Source: UBA1258 sp963643225 (GTDB taxonomy: Bacteria > Bacillota > Clostridia > Lachnospirales > Lachnospiraceae). Taken from it: DNA of 64,000 nt. The notes beneath the pieces were generated by a model. The model saw only the letters and a list, made by a program, of their open reading frames with translations. It had not been told where the DNA came from and did no database searches. Each line of letters starts with the position of its first letter. Position 1 is the stretch's first letter. Where the stretch lies: assembly GCA_963643225.1 (NCBI GenBank), contig CAVIIX010000008.1, positions 43,905-107,904 of the forward strand. The letters run 5' to 3'. The position numbers were made by a program, and so were the translations under genes. Positions 34,291 to 42,781 of this stretch are shown here, piece by piece.

Positions 34291-36177
34291 TCACTTCCAC
34301 TTTTGTGGATATTTATCTTTTCCAAATACTTTGTATTTTTCAAGAGTATCAAGGGTATTTACACAGTCATCCGTAATATAAAAGATAACGTCATAATAAT
34401 AGCTTGTAGTTGGATCCGACTCTCCTTCCGCTTTTTCATAGTGAAAGCTTACCTGCAAATAGTCTGTATCAGCCTCCGTAAAATTCCAAAGCAGATTATA
34501 AAGCGTAAGATTTCCTTCATTAATGTCTTTTTTGACAGCTTCCATTAATGCTTTCACTACTGCGCTGTCATTATCCAGACTTTCAGAGTAAAATTGCTCC
34601 CTGTCTTCAGACCAGTTTGCATAATCCATGTACATTCCCACATCATACAGCTTGTAATTGCCTCGTTCATAAAAGATGCCTCTTGAAAGATTTTCTTTAT
34701 CTGAAAAATAATTATAAAATTCATGGGAAAGGGTTCCCTCAAGGGCACTTCTTGAATCCTCAATCATAACCTCATAATAGCGGCTTAGCCTTGTACCGTT
34801 CTTTAAAGCATAGTTAAGATTGATGTATGCATATTTCGAGCTTTCGCTATACACAGGATTGGAAGTCTTTTTTTCCTGGGATGTATGTTCCTTTAAAATC
34901 GCGTTATGAAGAGCAAGTACCTCTTCAATTCCTTCAAGGTCTCCGTCAAAAATTTCAAAAGTAGTGCCACTTACACTCAGTTCGATATTCTCTACATCAT
35001 CAGCCTTTGGCACATTACCTTCGATTTTAAATACGTCCATAGCAAAAAGGGCACAAAATGCTATGTAGCCTGCAGACAGAAGGCAAAGCGCGGGAAGCGT
35101 TTTCTTCCTAAAAACATTAACCGTTCTTTCAAGAAGCATTAGCCCTGCATAATAGCCTATGACCCCTGCCACAATCATAAAAAGTGAAAAAGGTACAAAG
35201 CTGTAGCTTGTCTCATATGAATAAATGCCAAAGAAAAGGTAATTTAAAAGCACGCCTCCTGAAAGGGCGATTATAACGGTAAGGAAAACGTGCACAACAG
35301 GCTTTAAGCCCTTAAAGGCAATTGCCTCTGTTGCGTTTTCCGAAGCACGCTTTGTATATAAAAAGCCTGCAAAAATGGCAATCACGATACCGGCAGCACC
35401 ATACCACACAATGTTACTATAGCCTGTAAGCTCAATACCTGAGGGTGCTGTATAGGAATAATAATATGCCTTTGGATCTATAACCTCTTCATACCTTATG
35501 TCGTACCCTACATCTGTAAGAAGCTTTGCAATAGGCACCAGGAAAAGATATTTATCGCTAGTCTCTGCCTGAACACCATATAAAAAGCCTGTTTCAATTC
35601 TCACAACCAAAGCTTCAATTACAATTTCAATAAAATTTAATACAAGGTATAAAACAAAAAGTCCCATTCTTGCGCTTGTAAGGATTGCACAAAAGGTAGC
35701 TAAAGAAAAGAAAAATATACATTCAAGTATTAATCCAAGCACTACCTGAAAGAACACAAGCCCCGGGTGTCCGCCCACTATAAACTGAACGGGAATACAC
35801 AAAACTGCAGCCACCATAAAGGGAATTACCATCATTGCAAGACCAGATACGTAGGAGGTAAAGAAAAGTTCATTACGGGTAACAGGAATAGAATGATAAA
35901 AGCCCGTGCTTTTCTGTGTAAATAAATAATCCCATACACACATAGCCATTGCGAAGGCATAAAGGCTGATAATAATAGGTGCCGCCCTTACAAGTGCTTC
36001 CGAATACATATAATCAAGCTCTCCCGATACAAAGGGATTCTTTGATATTTTAATATAGCTTAAAAGCGCTATAGGCAAAAGCCCGCCGCCTAAGGATAAA
36101 AGTACCCAGAGGGGCCAGAATCTTTTAAGGTTTATACAGAAAATCGTTGTGTTAAAGAATGATGTCTTTGACTTCAT
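34291..36177 (-). CDS. ABC transporter permease (ABC-2 type, YtrC/D-like)
   Basis: A roughly 628-residue membrane protein. A cluster of about six helices covers the first 340 residues, then two helices and a soluble C-terminal half of about 240 residues. It has no ATPase motifs. Partnered with the ATPase at 36152 and a YtrA-like GntR regulator, it matches the Ytr-type systems of Firmicutes that respond to cell-wall-active compounds. The start is ATG at 36177 after GGGGGTG; it overlaps the ATPase gene by 26 bp. The substrate is unknown. Confidence 0.82.
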   Translation of the reverse strand: MKSKTSFFNTTIFCINLKRFWPLWVLLSLGGGLLPIALLSYIKISKNPFVSGELDYMYSEALVRAAPIIISLYAFAMAMCVWDYLFTQKSTGFYHSIPVTRNELFFTSYVSGLAMMVIPFMVAAVLCIPVQFIVGGHPGLVFFQVVLGLILECIFFFSLATFCAILTSARMGLFVLYLVLNFIEIVIEALVVRIETGFLYGVQAETSDKYLFLVPIAKLLTDVGYDIRYEEVIDPKAYYYSYTAPSGIELTGYSNIVWYGAAGIVIAIFAGFLYTKRASENATEAIAFKGLKPVVHVFLTVIIALSGGVLLNYLFFGIYSYETSYSFVPFSLFMIVAGVIGYYAGLMLLERTVNVFRKKTLPALCLLSAGYIAFCALFAMDVFKIEGNVPKADDVENIELSVSGTTFEIFDGDLEGIEEVLALHNAILKEHTSQEKKTSNPVYSESSKYAYINLNYALKNGTRLSRYYEVMIEDSRSALEGTLSHEFYNYFSDKENLSRGIFYERGNYKLYDVGMYMDYANWSEDREQFYSESLDNDSAVVKALMEAVKKDINEGNLTLYNLLWNFTEADTDYLQVSFHYEKAEGESDPTTSYYYDVIFYITDDCVNTLDTLEKYKVFGKDKYPQKWK

Positions 36178-37048
36178 AATTTTCACCCCCTAACTCATAA
36201 ATAAAGATTTCTTCAAGCGTAAGCGGAACCGCGTCCACCAAAACCGTATTAAACGTAGAAAGAAGCCTTAATGCAGCCTCTGAATCCATGCGCATAATAA
36301 GCGTATAAACTCTTCCCAGCTTAGATACATGTAACGCAGGAATTTCCTTTGGAAGTTCGGTAACACTTTCATCAAACACTACCTGAAGCTTTACCATGTT
36401 GTCCTGAAGCTCCGATAAATTTCTTTCAAGTAAAATTTTACCCTTGTCAAGGATGCCTACATGGTCGCACACATCTTCAAGCTCTCTTAAATTATGGCTT
36501 GATACCAAAACCGTTGTACCTCTTTCAGCCACATCGCTCATCATAAGGCTCCATACCTGGCGGCGCATAACAGGATCAAGACCGTCAACCGGCTCGTCAA
36601 GCACCAGATAATCCGGCATTGTGGAAAGAGCCAGCCAGAAAGCTACCTGTTTCTGCATACCCTTTGATAAATGCTTGATTGCGCGCTTTTCATCAATCAA
36701 AAAAGCTTCCTTTAATTTTTCATATCTTTCAACACTGAAATTAGGGTACAGGCCCTTATAAAAATACATCATTTCTTTAACCGATGCATTCATAAAGTAA
36801 AACCAGTCATCGGGAATAGATGCAATTCTTGATTTAAGTACAGTATTTTCCCAAACCGCCTCGCCATCCACAAGACAGGAGCCCTCGTCCTGCTTATATA
36901 TACCTAATATGTGGCGGATAACGGTGGATTTACCTGCACCGTTAGGACCCACAAGCCCATAAACGGAACCCTTTTTAACCGTCATTTCGCAGCCGTCCAA
37001 GGCTCTGAAACCGTCAAAGGTTTTCGTAAGTTTCTTTACCTCTATCAT
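36152..37048 (-). CDS. ABC transporter ATPase, YtrB-like
   Basis: A 298-residue ATPase with Walker A GPNGAGKST near residue 35, a Q-loop, signature LSKGMQKQ (a variant of LSGGQ), Walker B YLVLDEPVDGLD, and a C-terminal extension of about 80 residues seen in export-type ATPases. It overlaps the regulator stop by 4 bp and the permease start by 26 bp, so the three genes form one tight operon. Confidence 0.93.
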   Translation of the reverse strand: MIEVKKLTKTFDGFRALDGCEMTVKKGSVYGLVGPNGAGKSTVIRHILGIYKQDEGSCLVDGEAVWENTVLKSRIASIPDDWFYFMNASVKEMMYFYKGLYPNFSVERYEKLKEAFLIDEKRAIKHLSKGMQKQVAFWLALSTMPDYLVLDEPVDGLDPVMRRQVWSLMMSDVAERGTTVLVSSHNLRELEDVCDHVGILDKGKILLERNLSELQDNMVKLQVVFDESVTELPKEIPALHVSKLGRVYTLIMRMDSEAALRLLSTFNTVLVDAVPLTLEEIFIYELGGENYEVKDIIL

Positions 37049-37404
37049 TTTCCATCTCCCTTAATTATTTCACAAAGCTCCTCACAGCTCACCCCCATAA
37101 ATTTAAGTTCATCTGCAGTTTCTTTAAATTTTTCTTTTAGTTCTTTGATCTTTTCGCCGTCCTGCCTAACGTTTGGGCATACAAAGCTTCCTTTACCGGG
37201 GATTGAGTAAACGTAGCCTTCGCCTTCAAGCTCGTAATAGGCTCTTTGAATAGTGTTCGGATTGATTGAAAGCGTTACAGCGAGGCTTCTGACTGAAGGC
37301 AATTTTTCGTTTTCACTCATCGCCCCACTTATAATAAGCTTTCTGTAGCAATCCTTGATCTGCTCATAGATTGGACGGGAGTCCCTGTAGTTAAGTTCTA
37401 TCAA
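37045..37404 (-). CDS. GntR-family repressor, YtrA subfamily
   Basis: A 119-residue regulator: GntR winged helix (about 10-75, with LPSVRSLAVTLSINPNTIQRAY) and a short C-terminal dimerisation helix pair, as in YtrA. It probably represses its own operon with the adjacent transporter. Translation starts at TTG, 5 nt after AGGAGG. An inverted repeat that could be its operator lies about 43 bp upstream. Confidence 0.93.
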   Translation of the reverse strand: MIELNYRDSRPIYEQIKDCYRKLIISGAMSENEKLPSVRSLAVTLSINPNTIQRAYYELEGEGYVYSIPGKGSFVCPNVRQDGEKIKELKEKFKETADELKFMGVSCEELCEIIKGDGK

Positions 37405-37438
37405 GGCTTCCTCCTTTTTTATTAAACTATCTCCACCC

Positions 37439-37476
37439 TGTATAACTGTATTAACACAACCAACACAGTTGATACA
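37439..37476. promoter_or_regulatory. Probable GntR (YtrA-like) operator
   Basis: TGTATTAAC (37447-37455) and GTTGATACA (37468-37476) form an inverted repeat with one mismatch and a 12-bp spacer. A second TGTATAACTGT arm overlaps on the left. It lies upstream of the GntR gene in the region where its promoter must be. Confidence 0.6.
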
Positions 37477-37485
37477 CTCTCATAA

Positions 37486-37522
37486 TAAAAAAGAAAGCCC
37501 GCTATGTCAATAGCGAACTTTC
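37486..37522 (-). terminator. valS terminator
   Basis: On the minus strand GAAAG..CGCTAT pairs with ATAGCG..CTTTC around a 4-nt loop, then TTTTTT. It lies about 23 nt after the valS stop. Confidence 0.88.
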
Positions 37523-37545
37523 TTAATATTTCCTAAAGAGCTTAA

Positions 37546-40209
37546 TTATTTCTTTAAAGAAGCAAGTCTTTCTGACACTTCCTTAAGCATGTTTTCGTAC
37601 TTATTAAGCTTTTCCCTTTCTTCGTTTACCTTTGCCTGCGGAGCCTTTAAGATAAACTTTTCATTGGAAAGCATGCCCTGTGAACGCTTAATTTCTCCCT
37701 GTAAACGGTTTTCTTCCTTTGTCAAACGCTCGATTTCAGCACTTATATCCACAAGCTCTGCAAATGGCATATAAAGTGTAGCTCCGGGGATTACACAGGA
37801 AACCGCATCCTCAGGGATACCCGCCTTGTCTTCCTGATATTTTACATTAGAAGCATAAGCTAAGGGCTTAAAATAAACCTCTCCGTCCTTAAAGATGCTT
37901 CTGATGTTTTCATCTGAGCTTACCACAAATACCTCAGCCTTTCTTGAAGGAGCAACGTTCATACCGTTTCTTACGTTTCTGATAGCTCTTACAGCCTCCT
38001 TGATTGTCTCAATTTCTTTTTCCTTTGCTGCAAAAGAAAATTCGTCGCTGTACTCAGGCCACTTTGAAATCATGATGGATTCCTCTTCGTCCTGAAGGCT
38101 TAAGAAAATTTCCTCGGTAACAAAAGGCATATAAGGATGTAAAAGCTTAAGAGCATCAATGCATACGTGCTTTAAGGTCCAAAGTGCAGCATTCTTTGAC
38201 CCTTCGTTGCCCTCTGCGTAGAGACGGGGCTTAACCATTTCGATGTACCAGTCGCAGAATTCATCCCAGATGAAATCGTAAACCTTCTGTACTGCAACGC
38301 CAAGCTCGTACTTTTCCATATTGTCTGTTACGTCTTTAATTAAAGTGTTGCATCTGGATAAAATCCACATATCTGCAGCCTCAAGCTCTGTTGCTGCAGG
38401 CTTAACGGGATCAGTATCTCCCATATTCATCATAATGAAACGGGAAGCGTTCCAAATCTTATTGGCAAAATTACGGCTTGCTTCAACTCTTTCATTGTAG
38501 AAACGCATGTCGTTACCGGGAGCGTTACCTGTAATAAGTGTAAGTCTTAAGGCATCGGCGCCGTACTGGTCGATGATTTCAAGTGGATCGATACCGTTTC
38601 CTAAGGATTTACTCATCTTTCTGCCCTGAGAGTCTCTTACAAGGCCATGGAAAAGAACTGTCTTGAAAGGTCTTTCACCCATATTTTCAAAGCCAGAGAA
38701 AATCATTCTGATAACCCAGAAGAAAATAATGTCGTAGCCTGTTACAAGAACATCTGTAGGATAGAAATATTCAAGATCCTTTGTTTTTTCCGGCCAGCCT
38801 AAGGTTGAAAAAGGCCAAAGAGCTGAAGAAAACCAGGTATCAAGGGTATCAGGATCCTGTTCAAGGTGAGTGCAGCCGCACTTAGGGCACTTTTCAGGCT
38901 GTATCTTTGCTACAACGGTTTCTCCGCATTCCTGACAGTAATATGCAGGAATTCTGTGGCCCCACCAGAGCTGTCTTGAAATACACCAGTCTCTGATATT
39001 GTCGGTCCAGTTATAGTAGGTCTTGTCCATTGATTCCGGCACAAGCTTTATATCTCCTGTCTTAACTGCATTTACAGCAGGCTTAATAAGCTCATCCATC
39101 TTTACAAACCATTGCTTTTTAATCATGGGCTCGATGGTGGTCTTACATCTGTCGTGGGTACCTACGTTGTGGGTATAATCTTCAATCTTTACAAGAAGGC
39201 CAAGCTCGTCAAGCTCCTTAACGATAGCCTTTCTTGCTTCGTATCTGTCCATACCTTCGTATTTGCCACCGTTTGAATTAATAGTGGCATCATCGTTTAG
39301 GATGTTGATTTCAGGAAGGTTATGTCTCTTGCCTACTTCAAAGTCGTTAGGGTCGTGGGCAGGTGTAATCTTAACTACACCTGTACCAAATTCCATATCT
39401 ACATAGGAATCCTCAACAACGGGAATAGGCTTATTTACTAAAGGAAGCCATACGAAGCGTCCCCTTAAATAATGATATCTTTCATCCTCAGGATTGATTG
39501 CAACCGCAGTATCGCCAAGCATTGTTTCCGGACGTGTGGTAGCAAATTCCAAAAATTCAGTTGTGGAGGGCTTGCCGTTTTCATCTACAAGAGGATATTT
39601 AATGTGCCAGAAATGGCCTGCCTGCTCTTCATATTCTACCTCTGCATCTGAAATGGAGGTGTTGCATACAGGGCACCAGTTAATGATTCTTGAGCCCTTG
39701 TAAATCCAGCCTTTTTCATGCATCTTACAGAACACTTCGGTAACTGCTCTGTTGCAGCCTTCATCCATAGTGAATCTTTCTCTGTCCCAGTCGCAGGAGG
39801 AACCAAGTTTCTTTAACTGAGAAATAATTCTGCCGCCGTATTCCTTTTTCCAGTCCCAGGCGCGCTCTAAAAATTTCTCTCGTCCTAAATCTTCCTTTGA
39901 AATGCCCTGTTCCTTAAGCTTTTCAATAATTTTTACTTCCGTTGCAATGGAAGCGTGGTCAGTGCCGGGCTGCCACAATGCATTATAGCCCTGCATTCTC
40001 TTGAAACGGATCAAAATATCCTGCATGGTGTTGTCAAGAGCGTGGCCCATGTGAAGCTGTCCCGTAATATTCGGAGGGGGAATCACAATTGTGAAGGGTT
40101 TCTTTGTTTCGTCAACCTCGGCGTGGAAATATTTTTTATCAAGCCAGTTCTGATAGATTCTGTCTTCCATCGCCTTGGGATTGTAGGTTTTCTCAAGTTC
40201 TTTTTTCAT
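37546..40209 (-). CDS. valS: Valyl-tRNA synthetase
   Basis: About 887 residues. Class I synthetase charging tRNA-Val: HIGH motif PNITGQLHMGHA near the N terminus, editing (CP1) domain, a zinc-ribbon pair CQECGE..CPKCGC near the middle, KMSKS motif KMSKSLGNG, anticodon-binding domain, and the C-terminal coiled-coil arm from about residue 830. ATG at 40209 is preceded by AAAGGA at good spacing; an in-frame ATG 18 nt upstream has no better site. Expression is controlled by the upstream T-box leader. Confidence 0.97.
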   Translation of the reverse strand: MKKELEKTYNPKAMEDRIYQNWLDKKYFHAEVDETKKPFTIVIPPPNITGQLHMGHALDNTMQDILIRFKRMQGYNALWQPGTDHASIATEVKIIEKLKEQGISKEDLGREKFLERAWDWKKEYGGRIISQLKKLGSSCDWDRERFTMDEGCNRAVTEVFCKMHEKGWIYKGSRIINWCPVCNTSISDAEVEYEEQAGHFWHIKYPLVDENGKPSTTEFLEFATTRPETMLGDTAVAINPEDERYHYLRGRFVWLPLVNKPIPVVEDSYVDMEFGTGVVKITPAHDPNDFEVGKRHNLPEINILNDDATINSNGGKYEGMDRYEARKAIVKELDELGLLVKIEDYTHNVGTHDRCKTTIEPMIKKQWFVKMDELIKPAVNAVKTGDIKLVPESMDKTYYNWTDNIRDWCISRQLWWGHRIPAYYCQECGETVVAKIQPEKCPKCGCTHLEQDPDTLDTWFSSALWPFSTLGWPEKTKDLEYFYPTDVLVTGYDIIFFWVIRMIFSGFENMGERPFKTVLFHGLVRDSQGRKMSKSLGNGIDPLEIIDQYGADALRLTLITGNAPGNDMRFYNERVEASRNFANKIWNASRFIMMNMGDTDPVKPAATELEAADMWILSRCNTLIKDVTDNMEKYELGVAVQKVYDFIWDEFCDWYIEMVKPRLYAEGNEGSKNAALWTLKHVCIDALKLLHPYMPFVTEEIFLSLQDEEESIMISKWPEYSDEFSFAAKEKEIETIKEAVRAIRNVRNGMNVAPSRKAEVFVVSSDENIRSIFKDGEVYFKPLAYASNVKYQEDKAGIPEDAVSCVIPGATLYMPFAELVDISAEIERLTKEENRLQGEIKRSQGMLSNEKFILKAPQAKVNEEREKLNKYENMLKEVSERLASLKK

Positions 40210-40240
40210 AGCTGTTCCTTTCTGCATTTTCAGGCAAAAG

Positions 40241-40505
40241 AAAAACCCTTTGCCTACTTAAAGTAAGCAAAGGGCGTTATTTACGCGGTACCACCTTTGT
40301 ACACTTACAGGTCACCCTGTAAGTCTCATCGACTTCTTGTTAAAAAGTCTTGCTCTGTAACGTGAGCTCACGGGTTAAACTACTTAATTTCATCTAACCG
40401 GTTCAAAAGCTACCTTCCGTACTTTCCGCTTAAACGCTTTCACCTGCCGCGTCTTCTCTGAAAGCCTTGAGTACGTACTCCTCTTTCTCATCACCTTTTT
40501 TCTTT
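40241..40505 (-). promoter_or_regulatory. T-box riboswitch leader of valS
   Basis: On the minus strand the leader shows stem I elements (AGAGAAGACGCGGCAGG followed by TGAAAGCG), an antiterminator with T-box core AAGGTGGTACCGCG (40297-40284), and a terminator stem CCCTTTGC..GCAAAGGG (40274-40246) followed by TTTTT. Uncharged tRNA-Val would stabilise the antiterminator and allow valS expression. I could not place the specifier codon with certainty; GTA triplets are present on the 3' side of stem I. Confidence 0.93.
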
Positions 40506-40509
40506 TGCC

Positions 40510-40538
40510 ATAATAACACTCTCTTTTAAGAAAATCAA
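40510..40538 (-). promoter_or_regulatory. Promoter of the valS T-box leader
   Basis: TTGATT and TATTAT are 17 bp apart on the minus strand. The predicted start falls within a GGCAAAAGAAAA copy. Confidence 0.8.
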
Positions 40539-40562
40539 GTGCAACTTAATATCCAGACGCAA

Positions 40563-40591
40563 TTGACATTGGTTTGAAAAATTTGTAGAAT
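40563..40591 (+). promoter_or_regulatory. Promoter of the methionyl-tRNA synthetase gene
   Basis: TTGACA (40563-40568) and TAGAAT (40586-40591) are 17 bp apart, about 31 nt before the start codon. The leader is too short for a T-box. Confidence 0.85.
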
Positions 40592-40622
40592 ATCTTGATA
40601 AACACTATAAAAGAGGTTAATT

Positions 40623-42599
40623 ATGGACTACGTTAAAGAACCCAAAATGCGTCCGGTATTTCCTAAGCGTGCAGTGGTAACTGCAGGAATGCCCTACGGC
40701 AATAAAGAGCTTCATTTTGGTCACATCGGCGGCGTTTTCGTGCATGCAGACACCTATGCCCGCTTTTTAAGAGACCGAATCGGCAAAGAGAATGTAATTT
40801 TCGTATCCGGTACCGACTGCTACGGTTCCCCTATTTTAGAGGGCTATCGTAAGGCAAAAGAAAACGGCACAATTTCCGGCACCATTCAAGACTACGTTAA
40901 TAAAAATCATGTTTCACAAAAGGAAACCTTAGAAAAATACGAAATAAGCCTTAATTTATTCGGAGCTTCCGCCTTGGGAAGAGCTTCCGAAATTCATAAG
41001 GAAGTGTCAAAGGAAGTATTTGAAGGCTTATATAAGGCAGGCAGGCTTGAAAAATTAAGCACGCCTCAGTTTTACGATCCTAAATTTGAATGTCTTCTTA
41101 ATGGCCGCCAGGTAATCGGAAGGTGTCCTATTCAGGGCTGTCAGTCAGAAAAGGCTTACGCCGATGAATGTGATTTGGGACATCAGTATATGCCAAGCGA
41201 GCTTATCGATCCTAAGAGCACTCTTTCAGGGCTCACACCTGAATTAAGAGATGTGACAAACTGGTACTTTAAGCTTGAAGACTACATCGAGCCTATGCAG
41301 GCAATGGTGGATGATTTAAGACAGAATTCCAATGCAAGAAAATATATGCTCACCACCATCGAGGAATTTTTAAAGCCTCCGTATATCTACGTACAGAAGA
41401 AATTCGTTGAAGATTTGGATGCCTTTAGAAGGAAATTCCCAGAGCACGAGGTAATAGACGATAACAAGAATTCCTACACCTTTGTATTCAAAAATCTTGA
41501 TGACAGAGATAAGGCAAGAGAAGCTTTAGATTCTCTTAATATAAACTACCGTACAGGCAAGACCCTTGTTCCCTTCAGACTTTCAGGTAACATCGAATGG
41601 GGCGTAAGCCTTCCTGAAACAGAAGGCTTAAAGGATTTAACCTTCTGGGTATGGCCTGAATCCCTTTGGGCTCCCATTTCCTTCACAAAGACTTATTTAG
41701 AAAGCAAGGGCTTTGACGAAAATGAATGGAAGAAATACTGGAACGACGAGGATGCAATGGTATATCAGTTCATCGGCCAGGATAATATTTATTTCTACGG
41801 AATAGCCCAGCAGGCAATGTGGGAAGCTTTAGGGCTAAAGAAAACTTTCCTTGTACCCAATAACCATATCTTATTTATGAACAAAAAGGCTTCAAGCTCA
41901 GGCTCCCTTAAGCCACCTATGGCAAAGGACCTCCTTGACTACTACACTCCCGAGCAGATGCGTATGCACTTCTTAAGTCTCGGTCTTGCCAATAAGAGTG
42001 TTTCCTTCGACCCTCAGGTTTATTTACCCAAGGAAGAACGTCAGGGTGCCGATCCGGTTTTAAAGGACGGTAACCTTTTAACAAACGTATTTAACAAAAT
42101 CTGCCGTTCCTGCTTCTACACCCTTCAGAAGGACTTTGACGGAAAGCTTCCAAATGTAGAGCCCTCAAGTGAAGTGATGGCGGAGGCAAAGGAAGCAATT
42201 CTTACCTACGAACAGAACATGTATGACCATCAGTTCCACAAAATTACTTACGTACTTGACACCTTAATCCGCAACATGAACAAAAGATGGGTAAACGGCA
42301 TGAGAGCTGCCGAGGCTGAAGGTAATGCAGATGCCAAGGCTTTGATTGTTGCAGACACCTTCTACGGTGTGAGAGTTGCCCTGACACTCTTACATCCAAT
42401 CGCTCCAAAAGGCGTTGAAAACGTAAGAGAATATTTAAACGTAGATGAACGCATATACAGCTGGGACTACATTTTTAAGCCCCTTACATTCTTCTTTGAA
42501 GATAAAGAAAAGCACAGCTTTAAATTCCTTGAGCCCCGTGTTGACTTCTTCACTCTTCATGAATGCCAGATTGCCGCTCTTTTGGCAAAAGAAAACTAA
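40623..42599 (+). CDS. metG: Methionyl-tRNA synthetase, divergent form
   Basis: A 658-residue class I synthetase of the MetRS group. The HIGH-type motif is HFGHIGG near residue 36; the zinc knuckle is CPIQGC..CDLGHQ near 175; the anticodon-binding helical domain begins at about 490. Two oddities: the KMSKS loop reads KKASSSGS, lacking the usual second lysine; and an insertion of roughly 70 residues (about 250-325, YIYVQKKFVEDLDAFRRKF) interrupts the catalytic domain before NIEWGVSLPE. It lacks the C-terminal tRNA-binding EMAP/Trbp111 domain. It has its own promoter, divergent from valS. It may be the sole MetRS or a specialised paralogue; the window cannot decide. Confidence 0.88.
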   Translation: MDYVKEPKMRPVFPKRAVVTAGMPYGNKELHFGHIGGVFVHADTYARFLRDRIGKENVIFVSGTDCYGSPILEGYRKAKENGTISGTIQDYVNKNHVSQKETLEKYEISLNLFGASALGRASEIHKEVSKEVFEGLYKAGRLEKLSTPQFYDPKFECLLNGRQVIGRCPIQGCQSEKAYADECDLGHQYMPSELIDPKSTLSGLTPELRDVTNWYFKLEDYIEPMQAMVDDLRQNSNARKYMLTTIEEFLKPPYIYVQKKFVEDLDAFRRKFPEHEVIDDNKNSYTFVFKNLDDRDKAREALDSLNINYRTGKTLVPFRLSGNIEWGVSLPETEGLKDLTFWVWPESLWAPISFTKTYLESKGFDENEWKKYWNDEDAMVYQFIGQDNIYFYGIAQQAMWEALGLKKTFLVPNNHILFMNKKASSSGSLKPPMAKDLLDYYTPEQMRMHFLSLGLANKSVSFDPQVYLPKEERQGADPVLKDGNLLTNVFNKICRSCFYTLQKDFDGKLPNVEPSSEVMAEAKEAILTYEQNMYDHQFHKITYVLDTLIRNMNKRWVNGMRAAEAEGNADAKALIVADTFYGVRVALTLLHPIAPKGVENVREYLNVDERIYSWDYIFKPLTFFFEDKEKHSFKFLEPRVDFFTLHECQIAALLAKEN

Positions 42600-42606
42600 A
42601 TCAAAA

Positions 42607-42640
42607 CCCGCATCCTGAATTTTAGGATGCGGGTTTTTTT
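42607..42640 (+). terminator. metG terminator
   Basis: The perfect stem CCCGCATCCT/AGGATGCGGG is followed by seven T, 7 nt after the stop codon. Confidence 0.93.
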
Positions 42641-42644
42641 ACCC

Positions 42645-42740
42645 TATTAGAAATTGCGTTTCAATTACCTGTAGGTTAAAAAGGCACTGCGTGCCAAGGA
42701 TGCGCACTCGTGCGTAAGGAATATGTCGTCTTAGCGACCG
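42645..42740 (+). repeat. Intergenic element, family 2, copy E
   Basis: AGAAATTGCGTTTCAATTACC, then GGTTAAAAAGGCACTGCGTGCC, TGCGCACTCGTGCG and a GTCGTCTTAGCGAC hairpin. It aligns with copy G on the opposite strand from AGAAAT through TGCGCACTCG. It lies between the convergent metG and ABC exporter genes. Confidence 0.85.
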
Positions 42741-42781
42741 CGCTCGGCGCTTTAGCTTCACAAGTGAAACTCTTTTTTAAA

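Noticed and set aside
34291..37404. Bacitracin-resistance or lantibiotic immunity module
   Set aside because: Gene order fits Ytr-type systems, but no lantibiotic genes or BceRS-type kinase are present, so a specific resistance role is not supported.
40241..40505. Possible small-RNA gene or second riboswitch in the valS-metG gap
   Set aside because: The T-box core, stem I and terminator explain the structure fully.
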